Assembly (NCBI GenBank): GCA_946479185.1
Contig: CAMLFF010000027.1
Location: 1-18,674 of the forward strand
Direction: 5' to 3'
DNA length: 18,674 bases
Source of the DNA: an uncultured Sphingobium sp.
Lineage (GTDB): Bacteria > Pseudomonadota > Alphaproteobacteria > Sphingomonadales > Sphingomonadaceae
The notes beneath the pieces were generated by a model that worked only from the letters and a program-made list of their open reading frames with translations, was not told where the DNA came from and did not search any database. Position numbers and translations under genes: made by a program. Positions 7,537-14,334 of this stretch are shown here, in pieces. Each line of letters begins with the position of its first letter. The stretch's first letter is position 1.

Positions 7537-8530
7537 TGGCATCGCGATTGGCGCCGTCGGTGCGGGGCGCATGGGGCGAGGCATTGCCATCGCCTTCGCC
7601 GCATCCGGCCACAACGTCACCCTGATCGATCTAAAGCCCCGTGACGAAACCGCGCTGGCCGCGTTGGAAAGCGCGGCGCGCATCGAGATTGAGACTGACC
7701 TCAAATTTCTCGCAAGCCTTGGCGTTATTGATGAGCCCGCCGTCGCCGCGGCGCTTGCCCGTGTGAGCTTCACCGGACGCGATGGGGCGCCCGGCGTGCT
7801 GGCCCGCATGGATCTGCTGATGGAAGGTGTTCCGGAGACGCTGGAGGCAAAGGCGGAATGCTTCGCTTACCTCTCAGAACATGTGCGGGACGATTGCATC
7901 ATCGCGTCCACATCCTCCACCATCGCGCCCGATCAGATGTCGCCGATGATGTCGCACCCGGAGCGCTTCATCAATGCCCACTGGCTCAACCCCGCCTATC
8001 TGGTGCCTCTGGTCGAAGTGTCAGCCGCCGCGCAGACGTCTCCGCAGACCGTCGAGACCGTCCGTGAGATTCTCCGCGCGATCGGCAAGGTTCCGGTCGT
8101 CTGCAAGGGGCCCGGCTACATCGTTCCGCGCATCCAGGCGCTCGCCATGAACGAGGCAGCCCGGATGGTCGAGGAAGGCGTTGGCACAGCCGAGGAGATC
8201 GACACGGCGATCCGCGTCGGCTTCGGTCTGCGTTTTTCGGTGCTCGGCCTGCTCGAGTTCATCGATTGGGGCGGCGGCGATATCCTCCATTATGCCAGCG
8301 GCTTTCTGGGCCAGAATATCGATGCGCATCGCTTTGCAGCCGCGCCGATCATCGCGCGCAATATGGCCGAAAATCGCCGGGGCATCCGCGATGGCGAGGG
8401 CTTCTATGATTATAAGTCGATGGACGTCGATGCCTACCGCGCCAGTCGTCTCACTGACTTCGTTTCGATCCTGCGCCAGCGCGATCTCATGCCCAACTTC
8501 GCCACCGGGGACCGCAAGCCCATCAGCTAA
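7526..8530 (+). CDS. 3-hydroxyacyl-CoA dehydrogenase family protein (3-hydroxybutyryl-CoA dehydrogenase-like)
   Basis: This 334-residue NAD-dependent dehydrogenase has the dinucleotide motif GAGRMG (residues 12-17), a serine-rich STSSTIAP near 128-135, and the family signature HWLNPAYLVPLVEV, whose His152 and Glu164 match the catalytic dyad. The C-terminal domain closes with GEGFYDY. The normally conserved asparagine after the signature (PGFIVNR in most members) is a proline here (GYIVPRIQ, Pro201), as I recall for a subgroup annotated as 3-hydroxybutyryl-CoA dehydrogenase. The start overlaps the end of the octopine-dehydrogenase-family gene. The 3' end overlaps the convergent AraC gene by 8 bases. 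It probably oxidises a 3-hydroxyacyl-CoA, or a free hydroxy acid, in the pathway; no CoA ligase, hydratase or thiolase is present in the window, so acyl-CoA use is not demonstrated. Confidence 0.86.
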   Translation: MAIDGIAIGAVGAGRMGRGIAIAFAASGHNVTLIDLKPRDETALAALESAARIEIETDLKFLASLGVIDEPAVAAALARVSFTGRDGAPGVLARMDLLMEGVPETLEAKAECFAYLSEHVRDDCIIASTSSTIAPDQMSPMMSHPERFINAHWLNPAYLVPLVEVSAAAQTSPQTVETVREILRAIGKVPVVCKGPGYIVPRIQALAMNEAARMVEEGVGTAEEIDTAIRVGFGLRFSVLGLLEFIDWGGGDILHYASGFLGQNIDAHRFAAAPIIARNMAENRRGIRDGEGFYDYKSMDVDAYRASRLTDFVSILRQRDLMPNFATGDRKPIS

Positions 8531-9515
8531 GGCGGCGGCTCCGGAGCGTTTCGGAGGGTCGGCAGCCATATTGCTGCCGATAATAGCTGGCATAGCGCCC
8601 AAAATTGACGATCCCGCATTCGAGCATAAGCTCGGTGACGCTCGCATCGGCATCATTGTCCATGAGGGCGCTATGGAGCCTCTCAAGGCGATGCCGCCGT
8701 ACATATTCCACCGGCGTCAGGCCAAGAAACTGGCGGAAGCCATTTTGCAGACTGCGCACGCTCACGCCGACCTGAACCGCCAGGTCGGTCACGGAGATCA
8801 TGTCCTCCAATGATCCGTGAATGATGTCACGCGCCCGGCGCACATGCCAGGGCGAGATATCGTTGCCGTGAAGGGCGATCTGGTCTGAATAGCTGTTGGT
8901 ATAATTGCTCAGCAGCATCTCGATGAGCACCAGCGCATATTGTTTCTGCGTGCGGCTATTGGCCATGATCGCGGGCGCCAGCTGAGTCTGGCTGATGATG
9001 TGGTTGAGCATGTTCCGCCAGGTCATTGGCAGTTCATGGCCACCCTCTGTACCCGGATAGAAAATGAGGGGCCGGTTGGCGGCGATGTTCATGACGCGGG
9101 TCAGATAATCCTCGAACGCCGTGCGCGGTATCCGCATCGTCAGGTGGCGGCACTCCTGTGTCAGGTGGCAGCGCATTGGCGTGCCTGGCGATGTCACATG
9201 GAGATTGTCCGGAACGAGGACGAACTCGGAATTTCCGGACCAGATTTTCGTGGCGCCCTGCAGCGCGGCATGGACGAGAAAGGACGAATCGAGCTCACCC
9301 GGATCGATCTGCACATCGGTGCCATATTCCAGATCGACGAGGAGCGCCGGGCCAATATCATAGCGACTCATCTTGGCGGACATTTGCGTGGGGTTGCGCA
9401 TGTCCATGCGATGCGGAGCCAGCATCTTGCCAACAAAATCATGCACTTCGTCTGGGTTCGACGACTGGAAGCAGGGTGGCCGAGTAAGCGTGTCCCCTAG
9501 CGCGTAAGGCAGCAT
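8523..9515 (-). CDS. AraC family transcriptional regulator (FeaR-like)
   Basis: This 330-residue regulator has an N-terminal ligand-sensing domain (about residues 30-200) of the type found in FeaR-like activators. The C-terminal AraC DNA-binding domain has two helix-turn-helix units: about 241-262 (SVTDLAVQVGVSVRSLQNGF) and about 291-313 (SVTELMLECGIVNFGRYASY), and it ends with the typical YGCRPSETLR. I chose the ATG at 9515 because a perfect AGGAGG stands 4 bases upstream; an in-frame ATG at 9605 would add 30 residues without family character and without such a site. It is divergent from an aldehyde dehydrogenase gene, as E. coli FeaR regulates the phenylacetaldehyde dehydrogenase gene feaB. 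It probably activates that gene in response to a pathway compound, and perhaps the first operon, given the shared upstream word. Ligand unknown. Confidence 0.9.
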   Translation of the reverse strand: MLPYALGDTLTRPPCFQSSNPDEVHDFVGKMLAPHRMDMRNPTQMSAKMSRYDIGPALLVDLEYGTDVQIDPGELDSSFLVHAALQGATKIWSGNSEFVLVPDNLHVTSPGTPMRCHLTQECRHLTMRIPRTAFEDYLTRVMNIAANRPLIFYPGTEGGHELPMTWRNMLNHIISQTQLAPAIMANSRTQKQYALVLIEMLLSNYTNSYSDQIALHGNDISPWHVRRARDIIHGSLEDMISVTDLAVQVGVSVRSLQNGFRQFLGLTPVEYVRRHRLERLHSALMDNDADASVTELMLECGIVNFGRYASYYRQQYGCRPSETLRSRRLS

Positions 9516-9600
9516 AGAACCTCCTAATATGCACGAGTGGTGCTGGCGGCGGGGACTGTCTGCGACTTTATCCCGCTTCGCCTTACCCCTCGAAGTACAA

Positions 9601-9627
9601 GACATGCCACATTAGTGGAAATGTCAA
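9601..9627. promoter_or_regulatory. Dyad operator candidate between AraC and ALDH genes
   Basis: In the 235-base divergent region, GACAT (9601-9605) and CCAC (9607-9610) mirror GTGG (9615-9618) and ATGTC (9621-9625), giving an imperfect dyad with a 4-base centre. The right half continues into TGGAAATGTCAA (9616-9627), the exact reverse complement of TTGACATTTCCA at 1939-1950. Its minus-strand orientation places a TTGACA (9627-9622) about 107 bases before the AraC start, without a convincing -10 at normal spacing. A regulator binding site, possibly for the AraC protein itself, is the likelier reading. A TAATAT at 9728-9733 before the aldehyde dehydrogenase gene could be a -10, but I see no matching -35. 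Confidence 0.45.
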
Positions 9628-9750
9628 GCAATTACGGAAGCAAATGAGAGAAGGTTTGTGCGGGATATGACCGCCGCCTGCGCCTTGCGGGTAGCGAGGG
9701 CGGGCAAGCGCGGATTAGCTTCGGCCCTAATATCATTTGAAGGAGTAGCT

Positions 9751-11259
9751 ATGTCCGTCCTTATCGACCAGAAAGAGAAGCTCGGGGAGGCAGCGCGCAA
9801 GTTCGTTTCTGCGCCAGCCAAGATGCTCATCGATGGGAAATGGGTCGAGGCGCAAAGCGGTAAAACGATCACCGTCACTGATCCCGCGACCGGCCTGCCG
9901 ATCACGACAGTACCCGCCGGTAGCGCCCATGATGTCGATCTGGCGGTCAAGGCGGCGCGCCGTGCTTTCGAAGGCAGCTGGGCAAAGCATCGCCCGTCGC
10001 AGCGCGAACGTCTGCTGCTCAAGCTTGCCGATCTCCTCGAAGCCCATGCCGACGAGTTCGCGCAGCTTGAGACGCTCGATAATGGCAAGCTCCTGATGAT
10101 GGCGCGCTATGGCGACCTCAATATCGCCATCGATTCGCTGCGCTACATGGCGGGTTGGGCCACCAAGATCGAAGGGACGACCATCTCGCCTTCGTTCAGC
10201 TATGTGCCCGGCGATATCGAGTTCACCTCGCACACGTTGCGCGAGCCGGTCGGCGTCGTCGGCCAGATCATTCCGTGGAATTTCCCGCTCGTGATGGCGA
10301 TCTGGAAGATCGCGCCTGCACTGGCTGCAGGCTGCACGGTGGTGCTCAAGCCTGCAGAAGATACGCCGCTCACGGCCCTGCGCCTTGGCGAGCTCATCTG
10401 CGAGGCGGGCTTCCCCGATGGCGTGGTGAACATCGTGACCGGCGATGCAGAGCCCGGCGCCGCGCTTGTCGATCATCGCGATGTCGACAAGATCGCCTTT
10501 ACGGGCTCGACCGAGGTTGGCCAGATCATCCAGCGCCGCGCTGCCGATACGATGAAGCGCGTGTCCCTGGAACTGGGCGGCAAGTCGCCGGTCATCATTC
10601 TCAAGGATGCCGACATCGGCATGGCGATCCAGGGCGCTGCGCAGGCGGTCTTTTTCAACCATGGGCAGGTCTGCACAGCCGGTTCGCGGTTGTTCGTCGA
10701 GCGCCCCATTTATGATGCCGTGATCGACGGCCTTGCAGAAGTGGCGAACAGCTTCGTACTCGGCTCTGGCTTTGACGAGGCATCCCAGATGGGGCCGCTG
10801 GTATCGGCAAAGCAGCGTGACCGCGTCCAGGCGTTCCTGGATATCGGGCAGAAGCAGGGTGCCCGTCTCGTCGCTGGCGGAACTGCCGCCGATGGTCCGG
10901 GCTTCTTCTTCAAGCCTGCCGTCTTTGCTGACGTCCGCCCGGACATGACGATCGCCCAGGAGGAGATTTTCGGCCCCGTTCTATCCGCTGCCGCATTCGA
11001 CGATCTCGACACGGCGATCCGCCTCGCCAATGACTCCGTCTATGGTCTGGGTGCAAGCATCTGGACCAACAATCTGGCGCTTGCCAACAAGGCCGTGCGC
11101 AGCCTCAAGGCGGGCTCGGTCTGGGTCAATTGCCACAATCTGCTGGATCCGGCGGTGCCCTTTGGCGGTGTTAAAATGTCGGGCTATGGCAAGGAACTTG
11201 GCCGTGCGGCGCAAGATCTCTATACCGAAGCCAAGACCGTCACGATGGCATTTGGCTGA
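9751..11259 (+). CDS. Aldehyde dehydrogenase (phenylacetaldehyde dehydrogenase-like)
   Basis: This 502-residue NAD(P)-dependent enzyme oxidises an aldehyde to the carboxylic acid. Active-site elements are complete: PWNFP with Asn177, Lys200 in the cofactor site, LELGGKSP with the general base Glu274, and GQVCTAGSR with the nucleophile Cys308. The chain resembles the phenylacetaldehyde/indoleacetaldehyde-type group, but specificity cannot be told from motifs. There is no signal peptide, so it acts in the cytosol. I chose the ATG at 9751 because AAGGAG lies 6 bases upstream; the upstream in-frame extension to 9658 lacks such a site. It is divergent from the FeaR-like regulator and followed by a strong hairpin terminator, so it is probably a single-gene transcript induced by that regulator. 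In the pathway it would take the aldehyde made by the two dehydrogenases downstream. Confidence 0.93.
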   Translation: MSVLIDQKEKLGEAARKFVSAPAKMLIDGKWVEAQSGKTITVTDPATGLPITTVPAGSAHDVDLAVKAARRAFEGSWAKHRPSQRERLLLKLADLLEAHADEFAQLETLDNGKLLMMARYGDLNIAIDSLRYMAGWATKIEGTTISPSFSYVPGDIEFTSHTLREPVGVVGQIIPWNFPLVMAIWKIAPALAAGCTVVLKPAEDTPLTALRLGELICEAGFPDGVVNIVTGDAEPGAALVDHRDVDKIAFTGSTEVGQIIQRRAADTMKRVSLELGGKSPVIILKDADIGMAIQGAAQAVFFNHGQVCTAGSRLFVERPIYDAVIDGLAEVANSFVLGSGFDEASQMGPLVSAKQRDRVQAFLDIGQKQGARLVAGGTAADGPGFFFKPAVFADVRPDMTIAQEEIFGPVLSAAAFDDLDTAIRLANDSVYGLGASIWTNNLALANKAVRSLKAGSVWVNCHNLLDPAVPFGGVKMSGYGKELGRAAQDLYTEAKTVTMAFG

Positions 11260-11294
11260 AGCATCCATCGGTTCCAGACATTATCAAACCTCGC

Positions 11295-11328
11295 AAAGGG
11301 CGCGCTTTCAAAGGAGAGCGCGCCCTTT
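11295..11328 (+). terminator. Rho-independent terminator after the aldehyde dehydrogenase gene
   Basis: AAAGGGCGCGCT (11295-11306) pairs perfectly with AGCGCGCCCTTT (11317-11328); the stem can extend by three inner pairs to leave an AAAG loop. It lies 35 bases after the stop codon. The T run is short (TTTGTG), but the A-run/T-run flanks and the 12-bp stem make termination likely, possibly in both directions. The remaining bases to 11521 form the leader of the receptor gene; I see no clear promoter in them. Confidence 0.8.
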
Positions 11329-11521
11329 GTGCATAGGAAGCACAGAATCACCGCTCGTCACCTTGCTCCAGCTGTCGTTTTCATACTGATGACGCACAAT
11401 GATTTCCGAAACTGGATAGTAGGCCAAGCCACTTACTGAGGCGCTACCCCATCATAAGCACGGCACAAGCCGGCAGGTTCGCAGGGCACAACAACTCAAC
11501 ATTGCGACAAGGGGAAATTAC

Positions 11522-13798
11522 ATGACATTCGCGACCGGCACATTACGTCGTACACTGTCTTCCATACTCGTGCTGAGCCTGTGCGGCGTGAGCAGCATGG
11601 CGCTCGCGCAGGAGCAGGCCGCGCCGGTTGAGGAAGACGGGCTGGAAAGCATCACCGTCACCGCCCGCAAGACGACTGAAAATCTGCAGGACACGCCCAT
11701 CTCGATCACCGCATTCAGCGCCGCGCGTCTGGAAGCGCAGGGGATCACGGGCATCAGCCGCATTCAGGATTTCACCCCCAACCTCACCTTCACGAACATC
11801 CCCTCGAACAGCGGCGTCGCATCCAACGCAGCCGTCTATATCCGCGGTATCGGTCAGAGCGACTTTGCTCCCACCGTGGAGCCGGGCGTCGGCATCTATA
11901 TCGATGGCGTCTATCTCGGTCGCTCGGTCGGCGGCGTGTTCGATCTTGTTGATGTCGAGTCGGTCGAAGTGCTGCGTGGCCCTCAGGGCACGTTGTTCGG
12001 TCGCAACACGATCGGCGGCGCGGTCAACGTGACGACGATGCGCCCCAGCGAGGTTCTCCGCATCAAGGGCGACATCAAATATGGCACGGATAACCTCTTC
12101 AACGTTCGCGGCCTGATCAGCGGGCCACTCACCGAGGGGCTTTACGCCAAGGTTTCCGGGTCGATCTCATCGCAGGATGGCTATGTGCGCGCCGTCAACC
12201 TCAACAAGGATCTGGGCAACAAGGATAGCAAGACCGTCCGCGGCGCGCTGCGCTACGCTCCTGATGGCAGCGGCTTTGAAATGACGCTCGCAGGCGATTA
12301 CACCTGGGACAAGAGCAATGGCCCGCCAACGGTCGTCACCGGCATCAACGAGGCGGAAGCGGCCAGCTTCGTCACGCTGCAGAATGCGGTGTTCAGCGGC
12401 CTCGGCAACCCCGCGCTGTGCTACACGCCTGCGCAGCTCAACAATCCCGGCTGCTACAATCAGAAGCTGTTCAACCGCGACGAAAACTATTCCACCGCAA
12501 CCACCTTCTCCGATCTGGAGCTGTGGTCGGCCTCGCTGACGGCATCTTATGACATTGCCGCCGACACGCAGATCAAATCGATTACTGCGCTGCGCCGGAT
12601 CAATGGCAGCTTCGGGCAGGATCGCGATGGTTCGCCCCTGCCGATCAGCTCGGTGTTCGACACCTTCACGCAGAAGCAGTTCACGCAGGAACTCCAGATT
12701 GTCGGCAAGGCGCTGGATTCGCGGCTGAGCTATCTGGCTGGTCTCTTCTACTTCACCGAGAAGGGTCAGGACATCAATCCAATCGCCTTCCTGCCCGTAA
12801 CGGCGCAGTCAGGCGGCTTTTACGATTACAAGAACTGGGCCGCCTTCGCGCAGCTGAGCTTTGAAGTGACGCAGGGCCTCAAGGTCACGGGTGGCCTTCG
12901 CTACACGGATGACGACAAGAAATATCTGCCGGATCAATATGTGACCGGCGGCATCACCGGCATCCCCAACGGCACCCGCATCGTGCCCTTCGAATGGGTG
13001 CAGGCCAAGGTGAAGAAATGGACGCCGATGGCGAACATCTCGTACGAGGTGAACCGCGATCTGATGGTCTATGCGACCTATTCGGAAGGCTTCAAGGGTG
13101 GCGGCTACACGCAGCGCATCTTCCCGCCCGAGCCAAGCTTGCCGAGCTTCCGCCCAGAGTCGGTCGTCTCCTATGAGGCGGGCTTCAAGGCGATGGCGCT
13201 GGATAACAAGCTGCGCTTCAACGCGGCGGCTTTCTACACCGACTATCGGGACATGCAGCTGCTGGTGTCGGACGGTTCGCGCGTCGGCCCGTTCATTTCC
13301 AACGCTGGCAAGGCGCGCATTCAGGGCTTTGAGGCGGAAATGAACCTGGCTCCCGCAGAGGGCTGGCGCTTCAACGCGGCTGTTGGCCTCACTGACGCCA
13401 AGTTCAAGGATCTGGCTGGCGGTGTGCAGGGTCTGACCCTTGCATCGAAGTTCGTGCTCATCTCGAAATGGACGATCAGTGCATCGGGTGAGAAGGAAAT
13501 CGATCTGGCCGATGCCGGTTCGCTCACGCCCCATGTGGATTGGTCCTACCGCTCGGGCTTCTTCACCAATGCGAGCGGCATCAACACACCGGAACTCTAT
13601 CAGCCGGGCTACAGCGTGTTTAACGCGAACCTGCGCTGGCAGAATGCGGCGGAGAATTATTCGCTCACAATCGGCGTCGACAATATCGGCGACAATAAGT
13701 TCCGGACCTTCGGTGACTATCAGCCGAGCTTCGGCTTCCGTCTGGAGGCGTTCGATCGCGGTCGCCAATATTATATCCGCGCGGGCGTGAGCTTCTAA
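11522..13798 (+). CDS. TonB-dependent outer-membrane receptor
   Basis: This 758-residue protein is an outer-membrane beta-barrel that imports a ligand using TonB energy. It has a signal peptide (about 1-29, cleaved after SMALA) and a TonB-box-like ESITVTARK at 42-50. The plug domain (about 55-170) has VYIRGIG, GIYIDGVYLGR and the plug signature VLRGPQGTLFGRNTIGGAV. A long barrel with many aromatic strand ends follows, and the terminal YYIRAGVSF ends in phenylalanine as barrel insertion requires. There is no FecA-like signalling extension. A lumen-side loop near residues 300-318 contains two cysteines that may form a disulphide. An AAGGGG ribosome binding site precedes the ATG. In sphingomonads such receptors commonly accompany degradation genes; the co-directional dehydrogenase genes 23 bases downstream suggest that its ligand is their substrate. 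Confidence 0.95.
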   Translation: MTFATGTLRRTLSSILVLSLCGVSSMALAQEQAAPVEEDGLESITVTARKTTENLQDTPISITAFSAARLEAQGITGISRIQDFTPNLTFTNIPSNSGVASNAAVYIRGIGQSDFAPTVEPGVGIYIDGVYLGRSVGGVFDLVDVESVEVLRGPQGTLFGRNTIGGAVNVTTMRPSEVLRIKGDIKYGTDNLFNVRGLISGPLTEGLYAKVSGSISSQDGYVRAVNLNKDLGNKDSKTVRGALRYAPDGSGFEMTLAGDYTWDKSNGPPTVVTGINEAEAASFVTLQNAVFSGLGNPALCYTPAQLNNPGCYNQKLFNRDENYSTATTFSDLELWSASLTASYDIAADTQIKSITALRRINGSFGQDRDGSPLPISSVFDTFTQKQFTQELQIVGKALDSRLSYLAGLFYFTEKGQDINPIAFLPVTAQSGGFYDYKNWAAFAQLSFEVTQGLKVTGGLRYTDDDKKYLPDQYVTGGITGIPNGTRIVPFEWVQAKVKKWTPMANISYEVNRDLMVYATYSEGFKGGGYTQRIFPPEPSLPSFRPESVVSYEAGFKAMALDNKLRFNAAAFYTDYRDMQLLVSDGSRVGPFISNAGKARIQGFEAEMNLAPAEGWRFNAAVGLTDAKFKDLAGGVQGLTLASKFVLISKWTISASGEKEIDLADAGSLTPHVDWSYRSGFFTNASGINTPELYQPGYSVFNANLRWQNAAENYSLTIGVDNIGDNKFRTFGDYQPSFGFRLEAFDRGRQYYIRAGVSF

Positions 13799-13821
13799 GG
13801 TCCGATCTGGGGGAGCATGAA

Positions 13822-14334
13822 ATGGTCGCAACTCCCATCACGCGGCGCACGGCAGTTAGCTGCCTTGCGCTGGCGGCCTCTTTCGCGCTCCTGCCGGGGA
13901 GGGGCTTTGCAGCCGTCTCCCCGGCACCGGACCACCGAATAGCGACGACGGCGGCCCTCATTCGGACGGCTTTTCCACACCGGCGGCTCGATGCGGGCTT
14001 CTATGTGGATGTCGCCTCCAATTATATCAAAGAGCTTGGCGCCAATCCCGCAGCGCTCAAGGCGCTCGACGAGGGGCTTGCGCAGCTCGATGCGTCTCAC
14101 ATCGGCCCCTTCGCGCGCCTGCCCGCAGTGATCCAGGCCGGGCTCGTCTCGAGGATCGATCAGCAACCTTTCTTCCGGGCGCTCCTGTGGCGAGGCGCAG
14201 AACTCATCTATCGTGATCGCATGGTCTGGAAGATGGTCGGGTTCGAAGGCTCGTCCGTCGAGCATGGCGGCTATATCGAGCGCGGCTTCAACGACATTGA
14301 CTGGCTCCCCAAGCCGAAAGCGAGCAAGCCATGA
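13822..14334 (+). CDS. Tat-exported small subunit, gluconate 2-dehydrogenase subunit 3-like
   Basis: This 170-residue protein starts with a twin-arginine signal (TRRTAVSCLALAA, arginines 8-9) and a probable cleavage site after GFA at about residue 30. The mature part is a small, mostly helical domain like subunit 3 (gamma) of membrane gluconate dehydrogenase and the FAD-glucose-dehydrogenase small subunit. In those complexes the small subunit carries the Tat signal and takes the flavoprotein across the membrane piggy-back. The next gene encodes exactly such a flavoprotein and overlaps it by 4 bases (ATGA), which supports the assignment. It follows the receptor gene by 23 bases, with GGGGGAG as ribosome binding site. 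An out-of-frame ATG at 13818 is closer to that site but opens no supported frame. Assignment rests on context plus N-terminal form; the mature part is weakly conserved. Confidence 0.72.
   Translation: MVATPITRRTAVSCLALAASFALLPGRGFAAVSPAPDHRIATTAALIRTAFPHRRLDAGFYVDVASNYIKELGANPAALKALDEGLAQLDASHIGPFARLPAVIQAGLVSRIDQQPFFRALLWRGAELIYRDRMVWKMVGFEGSSVEHGGYIERGFNDIDWLPKPKASKP

Noticed and set aside
12809..13831. Minus-strand open frame of 340 codons opposite the TonB receptor gene
   Set aside because: No recognisable domain or ribosome binding site; the plus-strand receptor explains the DNA fully.
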